DNA of 64,000 nt from Acidobacteriota bacterium (GTDB taxonomy: Bacteria; Acidobacteriota; UBA890; WLXD01), in contig WLXD01000001.1 in NCBI GenBank assembly GCA_012103255.1, positions 62,001 through 126,000 of the forward strand, read 5' to 3'. Below, piece by piece: positions 9,284 through 18,347 of this stretch. The first letter of the stretch is position 1. Every line of letters begins with the position of its first letter. The notes beneath the pieces are model-generated. The model saw nothing but the letters and a program-made list of their open reading frames with translations, did not search any database and was not told where the DNA came from. The position numbers and the translations under genes were made by a program.

Positions 9284-9616
9284 AAACGCCGCGACTACCT
9301 GACCGACTTCGAACAACTCGTGATGCTGGCTGTTCTGCAGCTGGGCGACGAGGCCTACGGTGCCCCGATTCGCGCCGCCCTGGAAGAACAGGCCGGCCGC
9401 GTGGTGTCGATCGCAACGATCTACGTCGCCCTGAGTCGACTCGAGGAGCAGGACCTCGTGCGCAGCTGGTTTGCCGAGCCGACAGCGGTGCGTGGTGGAC
9501 GGAGCAAGCGGCTGTACGCCGTGACCGAACTCGGCGTGGAAGCTCTCGAACGGGCGCGCGACCACTTCGACCGCATGTGGGATGGCGCACGCGAAGCCAT
9601 GCGGCGGGAGTCCTGA
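9281..9616 (+). CDS. PadR-family transcriptional regulator
   Basis: A 111-residue PadR repressor. It has the N-terminal pattern LTDFEQLVMLAVLQLGDEAYG, then the core EEQAGRVVSIATIYVALSRLEEQDLV and a wing with RSKRLYAVTELG. It belongs with the PadRs at 26121 and 58369: all three carry an FE-(Q/K)-(L/M)-hydrophobic start and a GR-V-(S/A) core, and all three precede ADOPs with the same prefix type. I start it at the ATG at 9281 rather than the in-frame ATG at 9260: the earlier one lies inside the operator and would add seven unrelated residues. The TGA overlaps the ATG of the ADOP gene (TGATG), so translation is coupled. Confidence 0.9.
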   Translation: MKRRDYLTDFEQLVMLAVLQLGDEAYGAPIRAALEEQAGRVVSIATIYVALSRLEEQDLVRSWFAEPTAVRGGRSKRLYAVTELGVEALERARDHFDRMWDGAREAMRRES

Positions 9617-12294
9617 TGACTTCGCACCGACTTCCCGTTCTCGTGGCTCTGGTCGCTGCCGCGCTGGCGCCGCGGCCACTTCGTCAGGCACTGCTCGGTG
9701 ACCTTGCCGAGGAATTCGCTGCGATCGCCGGCACCGCCGGACGAGGGCCCGCACGCCGCTGGGCCTGGCAACAGTTGCGCTCGCCCGACTGGCTTCGCCT
9801 TCGCACCTACAACCGCACGCCGCGTCGTTGGTTCGGCGCGCGGTCACGACCCTCTCTCCCCCCGACTCATGGTTCCCCACTCGAGCCCGACCCCATGCAG
9901 AACCTGTTGTTCGACCTTCAAGGCGCGTTCCGCACAATACGGCGTCAGCCGCGCCTCGCTGCCACCGTCATCCTGACCGTCGCCATCGGCATCGTCGGTA
10001 GTGCCGCCACGCTGGGCGTCATCGACGCGGTGCTGCTGGAACCGCTCCCCTACGAAGCCTCGCGCGGACTGGTGACGTTGCGTTCCCAGAGCGACAACGG
10101 TCAGATCGTCGACGGACCGGTTTCGCTCGTGAACCTGCGCGAGTGGGGCGAGTTGCCGGTGTTCGACGGTGTGTTCGCCGTGCAGGGAGCCGCCATGACC
10201 TATCGCGGTGGCGACCACCCGGAGAACCTTTCGGCCGCGCGCGTATCACCAGGCACGCTCGATATTCTCGGAGTCGATCCGCAGCAGGGCCGCGGCTTCT
10301 CCGATGAGGAGGGCGTGCCGGGCAACCATCGGGTCGTCCTGATCAGCCATGGCATCTGGCAGACGCGTTTCGCGGGCGAGCCCGCCCTCGGCCGCGCGAT
10401 GATCCTCAACGACGTCGAGCACACCGTGATTGGGGTCCTGCCGCCGGAGTTCCGGATGCCCGGCGAACTGGCGAGCGGTTACACGCGCGACCTCCTGGTG
10501 CCGCTCGCTCCTGATCCGGAAAACTGGCCGCGGAACCGCCGGGCGGCATTCGCGTTTGCCCGACTCGCCGACGGAACTTCGATCGGTCGGGCGCAGGAGA
10601 CTCTAGACAGCACCTTCGCCAGCCAGGCCGAACTCCATCCAGGAGCCAACGACGGTTGGCAGATCACAACCAGGCGCATCACCGATGTGGTACTCGGGCC
10701 CTTCCGTACGGTGCTGCTGATCACCTTCGGCGCGGCGCTGATGCTGCTCACTCTCGCCACCGTCAATCTCATCAATCTGATGCTGGTGCAGGGTCTCAAT
10801 CGACAGGCTGAGTTGGCGATCCGCGCCTCGCTCGGAGCCGCGCGCCCGCGCCTGATCCGCGGGCTGCTGACCGAGGGTGTTGTGCTGGGCGTGCTCGGCG
10901 GAATCGTCGGTCTGTTTGGCTCGGGCTTCCTGCTCACTGCCCTCACGCAGCTCACGCCCGGCAACGTGCCGCGCCTCGAGAACTCGGCCGTCAGTGTCTC
11001 GGTGGTGGCCGCCACCCTGCTGGTTTCGGCGCTGGTGGGACTGTTCTTCGGTGGCATCCCCGCCTGGCTGGCAACGCGCCCCGGTCAACTCAGCTCGGCC
11101 TCGGCCGGCGACAGAGGCGCGACGTCGAGTCCATGGCAGAGGCGCGCCATCGATGCCGCTGCCACGCTGCAGATCGGTCTCGCGGTGACGTTGCTCGTGG
11201 GCGCCGGCCTGCTTGGCCGCAGTTTTGTCGGGCTCCTCGGCATCGACCCGGGGTTCGCATCAGACAACGTGCTCACCGTGCAGGTGGTCGCGCTAAGGCC
11301 CACCTACGAGAACATGGAGGCGCGAACCGCCTTCGTTGAGCAGGTGCAGCGCAGCTTCCGCGCCGTGCCCGGAGTGACGGCGGTGGGGGTTACCAACTTC
11401 ATGCCGTACACGGGCGCGAACACAGTCGATGGTTACGATCTGCGCGACATGCCCTTCGAGCGTCGTCCCGGCGCCGGGTATCGGGCCATCGACGCGCACT
11501 ACCTCGACATTCTCGAGATCGAAGTCGTCAAGGGTCGTGCCATCACGCCGGCAGACATTGAATCGCAGGCGCCGGTTGCCATGATCAACGAGAGTATGGC
11601 CGCCTCGGTTTTCAACGGAGTCGACCCGATCGGTCAAGGCATCAGCCGCGACGCCGAGGCAGAGGGCCACGTGTGGCTGGAGATCGTGGGCGTTGTCGCC
11701 GACATCAAACACACCGGGCCCGAGGCCGCAGCCGAGCCGGAGTGGTACGCGTCATTCAATCGCGACCCGTATGCCCTCAAGAGCTTCGTGCTCGCAACGT
11801 CGCTTGCGCCCGTGCGCGCGGCGCTGAGCGAAGTGGATCCAATGATGGCGCCGTTCGCGGTGCAGAGCATGAACGACTTCATCGACGAGCACGTGGCCGG
11901 GCCGCGCTTCAACGTGGCCACCATCGGTGCGTTCGCGCTCGTGGCAATCGCCCTCGCCGCCGTCGGGATGTTTGGCGTGATTGCCAACAGCGTGGCTCGA
12001 CGTCATCGCGAAACGGGGATCAGGCTGGCGCTCGGCGCGCTCGGCCCACAGGTGCGCAACCAACTTGTGACCGAGGGGATGCGTCTCGCCGCGTTGGGCA
12101 CGGTGCTCGGATTGGGTGCTTCGTTCCTCCTCACGCAGGTGCTCACAAGCATGCTGCGTGGAGTGAGCCCGCGGGATCCGGCGACGATGACCGCGGTCGC
12201 AGGACTGACGCTGCTGGTGGCTGCCACGGCCTGCTTCGTTCCCGCGCGTCGCGCGGCACGAGTCGACCCGGCCACAGCGCTCCGCGCCGACTAG
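9616..12294 (+). CDS. ADOP-family ABC transporter permease (prefix type 2)
   Basis: An intact 892-residue duplicated permease. The cytoplasmic prefix (~1-80) has APRPLRQALLGDLAEEF and ARRWAWQQ, the pattern annotated as permease prefix domain 2. TM1 lies at ~110-140 (AATVILTVAIGIVGSAATLG). The first MacB-like periplasmic domain spans ~140-345 and the first FtsX core ~360-500. TM5 starts near 512 (LQIGLAVTLLVGAGLLGRS). The second periplasmic domain (~540-745) and final FtsX core (~765-892) follow, ending RRAARVDPATALRAD as in the family. No nucleotide-binding partner is encoded nearby, so the energy source is unknown; family members are thought to act in efflux or mechanotransmission like MacB. 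The reading frame stays open upstream of 9616, but the ATG overlapping the padR stop is the natural start. Confidence 0.92.
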   Translation: MTSHRLPVLVALVAAALAPRPLRQALLGDLAEEFAAIAGTAGRGPARRWAWQQLRSPDWLRLRTYNRTPRRWFGARSRPSLPPTHGSPLEPDPMQNLLFDLQGAFRTIRRQPRLAATVILTVAIGIVGSAATLGVIDAVLLEPLPYEASRGLVTLRSQSDNGQIVDGPVSLVNLREWGELPVFDGVFAVQGAAMTYRGGDHPENLSAARVSPGTLDILGVDPQQGRGFSDEEGVPGNHRVVLISHGIWQTRFAGEPALGRAMILNDVEHTVIGVLPPEFRMPGELASGYTRDLLVPLAPDPENWPRNRRAAFAFARLADGTSIGRAQETLDSTFASQAELHPGANDGWQITTRRITDVVLGPFRTVLLITFGAALMLLTLATVNLINLMLVQGLNRQAELAIRASLGAARPRLIRGLLTEGVVLGVLGGIVGLFGSGFLLTALTQLTPGNVPRLENSAVSVSVVAATLLVSALVGLFFGGIPAWLATRPGQLSSASAGDRGATSSPWQRRAIDAAATLQIGLAVTLLVGAGLLGRSFVGLLGIDPGFASDNVLTVQVVALRPTYENMEARTAFVEQVQRSFRAVPGVTAVGVTNFMPYTGANTVDGYDLRDMPFERRPGAGYRAIDAHYLDILEIEVVKGRAITPADIESQAPVAMINESMAASVFNGVDPIGQGISRDAEAEGHVWLEIVGVVADIKHTGPEAAAEPEWYASFNRDPYALKSFVLATSLAPVRAALSEVDPMMAPFAVQSMNDFIDEHVAGPRFNVATIGAFALVAIALAAVGMFGVIANSVARRHRETGIRLALGALGPQVRNQLVTEGMRLAALGTVLGLGASFLLTQVLTSMLRGVSPRDPATMTAVAGLTLLVAATACFVPARRAARVDPATALRAD

Positions 12295-13379
12295 TTCGAG
12301 GCCGCTTCTCCGAGATTGAACTCGAACGCTTCCACCATCAGGCCCGGGCCGAACCCGAGAGCAACGCCCGGGCCCTGGTGATCCCCATCACGGAGCTGCC
12401 GCAGGATGAAGCCGATCGTTGCCGAGGACATGTTGCCGTAGTCGGACAGCACGCTCCGCGACACGGCGAGTGCGTCGGCGTCGAGCTCCATGCACCGTTG
12501 CACCGCGTCGAGAATCCGCGGGCCGCCGGGATGCACGGCCCAGTTGATCTCGCTCGCGCTGAGCGCGCGTTCCGCCAGCCATGGTTCAAGCCAGCCGGCG
12601 AGACGGCTGCCAATGAGGTCGGGAAGTTCGGCGGCGAGAGTCATCTCGAATCCGTGGTCGCCGACACGCCAGCTCATGGCGTCGCGCGAGTCCTCGATGA
12701 GCCGCGACCCGAAGGAGCGGATCGCAAGCGGGCCATCGTCGCCGCTTCCGCAGACGAACGCTGCGGCGCCATCCGCGAACAGCGCGTTCGCCACCTGTTT
12801 GTCCGACTCCCAGGTATGCGAGAAGTGCAGGGTGCAGAGTTCGATCGAGCACACGAGCACGCGCGCAGCGGGGTCGGCACGCACGATCGTGTCGGCGAGG
12901 CGGAGTCCATTGAAGGCACCGTGGCACCCCATGAAGCCAACCGCGAAACGCCCGACCTCCGGCGAGAGTCCGAGTTGCTCGATGAGCGCGACTTCCGGCC
13001 CGGGTGCATGGAAGCCGGTGCACGAGATCGTCACGAGGTGCGTAATCGCCGCCGCCTCGATGCCCGAATCGTCGAGAGCCGCCACCGCCGCGCGCACCGC
13101 CAATGGGCCGGCGTCCTGCTCGTACCTCTGCATCCGTTCGCCAGTGCCCGGACGACACTGGCCGGCCTCGGTCGGAGGGGCAAAGAATGTCTGGCGAGCC
13201 TCGGGCGATCCTTCCTCCAGGAGAGTCGAGTGACGCCTCGCCACGCCAGACCGCCGATATAGCCCTTTCACCAATCGAGCCTGACGTTCGTCGCCGCCGA
13301 GGATGTCGCGCGCGATGCGAGCCGCGTCAGCCTGTTCGACGACCTCCGGCACGGCGGTCCCTAACCCGAGGACCTTCAT
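12291..13379 (-). CDS. Type III polyketide synthase (chalcone/stilbene synthase family)
   Basis: A 362-residue thiolase-fold synthase that would condense an acyl-CoA starter with malonyl units. The triad is intact: Cys152 in GFMGCHGAFNG, His283 in NWAVHPGGPRI and Asn316 in LSDYGNMSSATIGF. The C-terminal GFGPG loop that shapes the active site is present. The length matches bacterial homologues (~360). It is the last gene of a three-gene operon: methyltransferase, FAD reductase, synthase, with gaps of 1 base or less. By family analogy (srs-type phenolic-lipid loci) the product could be a methylated, oxidised alkyl-resorcinol, pyrone or quinone-like lipid. The product is inference. Its stop overlaps that of the convergent ADOP gene by four bases. 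Confidence 0.93.
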   Translation of the reverse strand: MKVLGLGTAVPEVVEQADAARIARDILGGDERQARLVKGLYRRSGVARRHSTLLEEGSPEARQTFFAPPTEAGQCRPGTGERMQRYEQDAGPLAVRAAVAALDDSGIEAAAITHLVTISCTGFHAPGPEVALIEQLGLSPEVGRFAVGFMGCHGAFNGLRLADTIVRADPAARVLVCSIELCTLHFSHTWESDKQVANALFADGAAAFVCGSGDDGPLAIRSFGSRLIEDSRDAMSWRVGDHGFEMTLAAELPDLIGSRLAGWLEPWLAERALSASEINWAVHPGGPRILDAVQRCMELDADALAVSRSVLSDYGNMSSATIGFILRQLRDGDHQGPGVALGFGPGLMVEAFEFNLGEAASN

Positions 13380-13380
13380 C

Positions 13381-14469
13381 TCAGGCGCCCCTCAGCACGA
13401 GCCAACGGCCCGCTGCCGGGGCGTGGTTGAGCAGTCCGAGCGCCCAGCGTGCGAGTCGCGGGCGATCGGTGAGGGCGGCCACGCGTCGACTCTTGGTCTG
13501 CGCTGCGCGGAGCCACGCATGGTGCTCGCGCATCCAGCCCTCCGCGACGCCGTCGCTCCAGTCGTCGATCAGTGCACCCGCCGTGTTGGCCAGGCGAACG
13601 CCCGCCGCAACACCCCAGCCGATTCCTTCGCCGGTGAACGGTTCCCAGAAGCCGGATGCATCGCCGCATGCGAGCACGTGCCGACGGTTGCGTTGTTCGG
13701 GTTCGGTGCGGAGCGGCGGCGTTCCCGTCCAGCGCTCCCACCCGAGTGCATCGAGACCGGCCGCCTCGAGAATCTGATCCACGACTGCGCCGGGTGCGTG
13801 CGTGGCAATCGCCGTGGCCGCCACGGAACAGGCCACGTTGAGGCGACCGTCGGCATAGCGAGTCATGCCCACGTAGTTGCCCTGATCGGCTGCCATCCAC
13901 ACCTCACCGGCGGGTGGGCCGGCACCGGTGTCTCGGGTCGCACCCAGGCCCACGCGTGCCGCGCCATCACCGGCCTCGGCGCGGCGGAGTCCCGTGGCCA
14001 CGATCGCCAGTTTCGCCTCGACCCCGGTGCAACCGTCCGCTGATTCCAGGTGAACGGTTCGTCCGCTCTCGGACCTCGCGGCCAGTCGCGCACGCACGCC
14101 GTGACGCACGTCTACTCCCTGCTCCACCGCGAAGTCCACGAAGTGTGCGTCCAGTTCCGCCCGATCCACGGCTAGACCCGCAGGCAAATCGAGACTCGCC
14201 TGAGCACCGCCGGTGGCGACCCGGGTTCGCGACAACGGCGCAGCGGTGGCTAGCCGCGTCGGGTCGAAACCCAGTTCTTCGAAGGCACCTAGCGCAAGCG
14301 GTCCGAGACAGCCGCCGCACACCTTGGGCCGCGGGAACGTCCGACGTTCGACGAGGAGCACGTCCCTGCCCGCCTGTGCGAACCCGATGGCCGACGCAAC
14401 GCCGGCGGGGCCGCCGCCCAGGACGAGCACCTCGATTTCGCGCGAAGCCGCCATCAACGCGCGCGCCAT
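13381..14469 (-). CDS. FAD-dependent oxidoreductase, geranylgeranyl-reductase-like
   Basis: A 362-residue flavoprotein. The N-terminal Rossmann motif LVLGGGPAGVASAIGFAQAG binds FAD. A CGGC segment follows at the position where this family has its PCGG-like motif. Near residue ~275 comes CGDASGFWEPFTGEG, the second FAD-binding GD motif. The fold is that of geranylgeranyl reductases and aromatic hydroxylases. The ATG overlaps the methyltransferase stop (ATGA), and the stop lies one base before the synthase start, so the three gene products are made together. It could hydroxylate or reduce the polyketide made by the synthase; which one is not visible. An alternative start is the Met at residue 6. 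Confidence 0.88.
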   Translation of the reverse strand: MARALMAASREIEVLVLGGGPAGVASAIGFAQAGRDVLLVERRTFPRPKVCGGCLGPLALGAFEELGFDPTRLATAAPLSRTRVATGGAQASLDLPAGLAVDRAELDAHFVDFAVEQGVDVRHGVRARLAARSESGRTVHLESADGCTGVEAKLAIVATGLRRAEAGDGAARVGLGATRDTGAGPPAGEVWMAADQGNYVGMTRYADGRLNVACSVAATAIATHAPGAVVDQILEAAGLDALGWERWTGTPPLRTEPEQRNRRHVLACGDASGFWEPFTGEGIGWGVAAGVRLANTAGALIDDWSDGVAEGWMREHHAWLRAAQTKSRRVAALTDRPRLARWALGLLNHAPAAGRWLVLRGA

Positions 14470-15188
14470 CAGGCCGCGCCTCGCGCCATCATCAGAAACC
14501 GTGCCGGCCAGTGCCGCGACAGCGTGATGTCTTCGAGCCCGGCCTCGCGCGCCAACCCGAGCACCTCGGTGGGCGAGAACGCAGCCCGGACCGAACGCAG
14601 CGCGTCGGTATGAACCACATCCGAGCGCGTGAGCAACCGCGACCCGACTGCCGCCAGTACGTAGCCCACGCGATCACGGATCAGGTCGTCTACCACCACG
14701 AGATCGCTCGCAAGCGCGCGCATGTTGCCCATCAGAGTGACGGCGTCTCGGGGATCGAGGTGATGCATGAAAAGCGACGTCATCACGATATGCGGGCGCA
14801 CTTCGAGTGTGCGCAGCGCTGCAAGGTCGAGTGCATCACAGGTGACAAACCGGGCCTCGACTCGCGAGGGCGTCTCGGTCGAGGTCGCGATGTCCGTCGC
14901 CACGTCACTCAGATCGCATCCAGTGAGCTCGACGAACAGAGCCTCTTCCGCAGCATGAGTCGCCGCGGCGAGACTCACGTCGCCGCTCCCGCAACCCAGG
15001 TCGAGGATACGCAGCGGTTCGTGTGCGCCCAAACGACTCCGCACCCCGCGCCAGATGGCGCGGGCGGGCGCGGCGAGCCGATTGAGGCGGGCGAGCCCCG
15101 CCAGAGCAGCCTCGTGCCGCGCGCGGTCGAGGCCCGGGTCGTCCATGACCTCGGGCACGCGGTGCCGCTGCGCGAGACTGCTCGACAT
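14469..15188 (-). CDS. Class I SAM-dependent methyltransferase of the polyketide operon
   Basis: A 239-residue methyltransferase. The SAM-binding motif LRILDLGCGSGDVSLA sits at ~65-80, with an acidic motif at ~103 (LTGCDLSD) and CDALDL further on. The N-terminal segment VPEVMDDPGLDRARHEAAL and the HHLDPRDAV motif are, from memory, typical of methyltransferases placed beside bacterial type III synthases. The frame is open further upstream, but I start at 15188 (MSSSLAQRH), just downstream of the lipoprotein gene, because the extension is low-complexity and antisense-like. It is first in the three-gene operon. A likely role is O- or C-methylation of the polyketide; the substrate is inferred. 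Confidence 0.87.
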   Translation of the reverse strand: MSSSLAQRHRVPEVMDDPGLDRARHEAALAGLARLNRLAAPARAIWRGVRSRLGAHEPLRILDLGCGSGDVSLAAATHAAEEALFVELTGCDLSDVATDIATSTETPSRVEARFVTCDALDLAALRTLEVRPHIVMTSLFMHHLDPRDAVTLMGNMRALASDLVVVDDLIRDRVGYVLAAVGSRLLTRSDVVHTDALRSVRAAFSPTEVLGLAREAGLEDITLSRHWPARFLMMARGAA

Positions 15189-15204
15189 GTGCGCTCCGGG
15201 CCGG

Positions 15205-15465
15205 CTACGGCAGGTTGCCGGCGCTTGGCACGTCGCGATACGGAGTGGGAATCGGGCGACTTGGCGGACGGCCAATCGGATATCCAGGACGGAAGCCGGG
15301 CGGATAGCCCCAGCCGCCACCGTAACCGTAGTAGCCGCCGTAGCCGACCCCGACTCCGACATGGAGCGACGTGGAGGTGCCACTGGAGGCGCAACTAGCC
15401 AGGCCGATCAGAGCCACTGTCATGAGAACCAGGAGCCGAACCGCGCGGAGTTGAAGCCACTTCAT
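15205..15465 (-). CDS. Small Gly/Tyr-rich lipoprotein
   Basis: An 86-residue secreted protein. A basic start (MKWLQLRAVR) and hydrophobic core lead to the lipobox LASC, so Cys25 would be lipidated and the protein anchored in a membrane. The mature chain is rich in Gly, Tyr and Pro (GVGYGGYYGYGGGWGYPPGF), probably disordered or forming loops. I do not recognise a family beyond this composition. The ATG overlaps the stop of the VOC gene, so the two are likely co-translated, and the methyltransferase gene follows 16 bp later on the same strand. It may belong to the same transcript as the polyketide operon. Confidence 0.7.
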   Translation of the reverse strand: MKWLQLRAVRLLVLMTVALIGLASCASSGTSTSLHVGVGVGYGGYYGYGGGWGYPPGFRPGYPIGRPPSRPIPTPYRDVPSAGNLP

Positions 15466-16280
15466 TCCATTTCCTCCTCGAGTTCGATAACCAGGAATCC
15501 GACGCCGGTCGGATCGCGCAGGATGGCCACCCGGCCGCCGTATACGTCCGCCCCGGGAGCCAGCAACACTTCGGCGCCCAGTTCCTCGGCGCGCTGCACG
15601 GTTGCCTTCACATCGGTTACGCCGATGTAGGGCGCCCAGCCCGGATCCACGCGTTCGCCGGTGATCGGAACCAGGCCGGCGCGTAGATCACCTTCGTAGG
15701 TGAAGGAACGGTAGGTGCCGTCGGGGTGTTCAACTTCCTCGAGATCCCAGCCGATCACCGAGCCGTAGAAGTCGGCTGCCGAGTCGGGATCGGTTGTCCA
15801 GAGTTCGGCCCAGGCCCAGCGGCCGGGTGCGGGTTCGCCCTCGATCCGGAGGTCGCCGGAGTAGACGAGCACCTCGGCACCCTGGCCATCAGCCACGACT
15901 GCCCACTCACCTCCATCCGAGGTCCGCGTCTGATCACGAATCACCGTGCCGCCGCTGGCGCGGGTCGCCACCACTGCGTCGCGCACGTCGGGCACGGTGA
16001 CGCCGAGCAGCCACGTGGTGTGGTCCTCGCCGTCGCGGTTCTGGATCTGTGTGATGCCGCCCACGAGTTCGCCGTCCAGGCGGAGTCGATACTTGCCATC
16101 GCTGTGCCCTTCAATGGCCCAGCCGAACAACTCGGCGTAGAACTGGGCAGCAGCGCGCGAGTCGTTGGTCAGCAACTCGACCCATCCGAGCCGAGGCCCG
16201 GCCTCCTGCGCCACCGCAGCGCCGGGCAATAGCCCCAAAGCAAGCGCGAGCAGCGCCATGCGTCCTGTCAGCGATCTCAA
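15462..16280 (-). CDS. Exported protein with two VOC (glyoxalase/bleomycin-resistance) domains
   Basis: A 272-residue protein with a signal peptide ending near AVAQEA (~25). Two VOC domains follow. The first (~30-140) opens GWVELLTNDSRAAAQFYAELFGW; the second (~150-268) opens WAWAELWTTDPDSAADFYGSVIGW and ends RDPTGVGFLVIE. This layout matches secreted double-VOC proteins of unknown substrate. The metal-ligand positions are mixed, so enzymatic activity is uncertain. It is upstream of, and overlaps by four bases, the small lipoprotein gene. Confidence 0.85.
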   Translation of the reverse strand: MRSLTGRMALLALALGLLPGAAVAQEAGPRLGWVELLTNDSRAAAQFYAELFGWAIEGHSDGKYRLRLDGELVGGITQIQNRDGEDHTTWLLGVTVPDVRDAVVATRASGGTVIRDQTRTSDGGEWAVVADGQGAEVLVYSGDLRIEGEPAPGRWAWAELWTTDPDSAADFYGSVIGWDLEEVEHPDGTYRSFTYEGDLRAGLVPITGERVDPGWAPYIGVTDVKATVQRAEELGAEVLLAPGADVYGGRVAILRDPTGVGFLVIELEEEME

Positions 16281-16433
16281 GTGAGTCCTCCATCGGGATC
16301 AATCGGGGTCAGGGAACCGGCATCAGAGTAGCAGGCGGAGGCCGGATTCCGGCGCGGCGCGAGCGCCGCTGTTGTAGCCTTCGCGCGCCGGCGCACGGCC
16401 GATCCGGCGCGCCGCCCGACAACGGAGATCACC

Positions 16434-17384
16434 ATGAAGCGACGTGACTTTCTCACGCGAACTCCCGTGGCCGCCGCCGCGCTCACCGGCGTCATCAGCG
16501 CCAAGCCTGTGGCCGCCAACGCTACCCCGCGCAACGCCGCACTTCCGGGCAACCCGATTGGCGTGTCCACCTACTCGCTGATGACTTACGAGGGCGAACG
16601 CACCACCGTGCTGGAATGCATCGACATCGCCGCCGAACTCGGCTTCGACGGCGTGGAGATCCTGCACAACCAGATGGAAGACGAGTCCCCAGCGATGCTG
16701 CAGCGCCTCAAGGCGCGGGCGCACTCGCTCGGCATGACACTGATGGGTTTTTCGACTCATCAGGGATTCCTCTACGCCGACGTCACCGAGCGCCAGGCGA
16801 ACATCGATCGCACCATCCGGCAGGTCGAACTCGCGTCGGCGATGGGCATCCCCACGATGCGCATCAACACCGGCCGCTGGGGCACTTCGGAGTCGTTCAC
16901 CGCATTGATGGACAACAAGGGCATCGAACCGGTGCCCGACGGGCTGTCCGAAGAACAGGGATTCGAATGGGTCATCGACTCCATCGAGCAGATCCTGCCG
17001 GCCGCCGAACAGCACGGCGTTGTGCTCGGACTCGAGAACCACTGGGGACTCGGACGCACGGCGGACGGCGTGCTGCGCATCGTGGATGCCATCGACTCGC
17101 CGTGGCTACAGATCACCCTCGACACTGGCAACTTCTTCGAGAACCGATTCGAGCAACTGCAGACGATGGCTGCCAGCGACGTCCCGATCACCCTGGTGCA
17201 GGCCAAGACCTACTACGGTGGCGGCCGCTGGTACACACTCGATATCGACTACGGTCGGATCGCAGCCATGCTGCAGCAAGCCGAATATCGCGGCTGGATC
17301 TCGTTGGAATTCGAAGGACGCGAAGACCCGTCGATGGGTGTCCCGAAGAGCCTCGAGATGCTCCGTGAGCACTTCTCGGCCTGA
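16434..17384 (+). CDS. Tat-exported sugar phosphate isomerase/epimerase family protein
   Basis: A 316-residue TIM-barrel protein of the AP-endonuclease-2 / xylose-isomerase-like superfamily. The N-terminus MKRRDFLTRTPVAAAAL is a twin-arginine signal, so it should be exported already folded. Barrel motifs include FDGVEILHNQ, LGLENHWGLG with a metal-ligand Glu, LDTGNFFEN with an Asp, and a C-terminal SLEFEGRED Glu, the usual metal site. GGAGATCACC before the ATG is the ribosome-binding site. The substrate is unknown; exported members occur in Acidobacteriota and Planctomycetes in sugar or inositol metabolism. It stands alone, divergent from the VOC gene and convergent with the PAP2 gene. Confidence 0.88.
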   Translation: MKRRDFLTRTPVAAAALTGVISAKPVAANATPRNAALPGNPIGVSTYSLMTYEGERTTVLECIDIAAELGFDGVEILHNQMEDESPAMLQRLKARAHSLGMTLMGFSTHQGFLYADVTERQANIDRTIRQVELASAMGIPTMRINTGRWGTSESFTALMDNKGIEPVPDGLSEEQGFEWVIDSIEQILPAAEQHGVVLGLENHWGLGRTADGVLRIVDAIDSPWLQITLDTGNFFENRFEQLQTMAASDVPITLVQAKTYYGGGRWYTLDIDYGRIAAMLQQAEYRGWISLEFEGREDPSMGVPKSLEMLREHFSA

Positions 17385-17392
17385 ACGCCTGG

Positions 17393-18289
17393 CTAGAAAA
17401 CGACGTGCAGTCCGATTCCTGAGCCGCCGGCAGGGCCGACGATCGGGATCACGTTGAACTGCGGGCCGTCATCCATGGTCAGCGAGTTCTGTCGCGTCAC
17501 CGTGCGGCCCACGATGATCCCGATGACGGCGCCGGCAACGATGTCGCTCGTGTAGTGGCTCCCGCGATCGTTGCGAGAGAGCCCGATCAGCGTGGCCAGG
17601 GTGCACATCGGAATTCCGATGCCGGGCCCATAGTGTCGATCGATCACTGTGGCCCACGCAAACACGTTCGAGGTGTGACCTGAGGGAAACGAGTGGTCGT
17701 TGCTGCCGTCGGGGCGCGTCCGCGTGACCGTCCTCTTCAGCGTTTCCGTGTAGAGCAGGTTCACGCCGGTGGCGAGGAAGAGGTCGTAGGTCCAATCGCG
17801 CACGGGCTGCGCATCTGCAATGCGGCCCGCAACGAGAAGGCCCACCGCAACGCCGCCAACGAAAGCCGGCTCGCCGAAGAAGTGGCCGATCTCGCCGAAT
17901 TCGCCGCCCTCGAAACCAGGTGGTTTCGGATTGCCGTCGGACGCGAACGCGAGGCCCGTCGCTGCCGAGCCCCAGACCAGCGTCGGCAGATTATCGAGCG
18001 AGAACACGCCCACCACGCCGCGCGCGAAGTTCTGCGGCAGCTTGCCGATCGTACGGCGCAAGTCGTACGGCGGCGGCAAAACGTCCTCGCAAGCAGTGCC
18101 GCGGCGGTGCCAGGCAGGGCCAGAGCAGTCGAGGGCTTCCTGTTCGGACTGCGCAGCCTCCTGCTGTACCGGATCGGCGCCACCAATCGCCTGCGCCGAG
18201 GCCGAATCGGGCACCCATACGGCGAGCGCATAGAGCGCGCCGCACAGGGCGGCCCGCGCGATTCGATGTGCGGGAAACGGCGAAATCAT
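17393..18289 (-). CDS. Secreted or membrane PAP2-family phosphatase
   Basis: A 298-residue PAP2 (type 2 phosphatidic acid phosphatase) protein with a signal peptide ending near SASAQA (~33). The three phosphatase motifs are present: KRTVTRTRP (~184-192), PSGHT (~201-205) with the catalytic His, and SRNDRGSHYTSD (~237-248). Hydrophobic stretches between them fit membrane helices. It would dephosphorylate a lipid phosphate or a related phosphomonoester at the outer face of the membrane. It has an N-terminal insert (~35-110) including a possible disulfide pair (CSGPAWHRRGTAC). It is monocistronic, 8 bp from the convergent isomerase gene. Confidence 0.88.
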   Translation of the reverse strand: MISPFPAHRIARAALCGALYALAVWVPDSASAQAIGGADPVQQEAAQSEQEALDCSGPAWHRRGTACEDVLPPPYDLRRTIGKLPQNFARGVVGVFSLDNLPTLVWGSAATGLAFASDGNPKPPGFEGGEFGEIGHFFGEPAFVGGVAVGLLVAGRIADAQPVRDWTYDLFLATGVNLLYTETLKRTVTRTRPDGSNDHSFPSGHTSNVFAWATVIDRHYGPGIGIPMCTLATLIGLSRNDRGSHYTSDIVAGAVIGIIVGRTVTRQNSLTMDDGPQFNVIPIVGPAGGSGIGLHVVF

Positions 18290-18347
18290 CGGGCGACCCT
18301 AACAGACGTGCGCCGCGGTTCCGAACCCGCGCGCCGCGCCGAAACAG

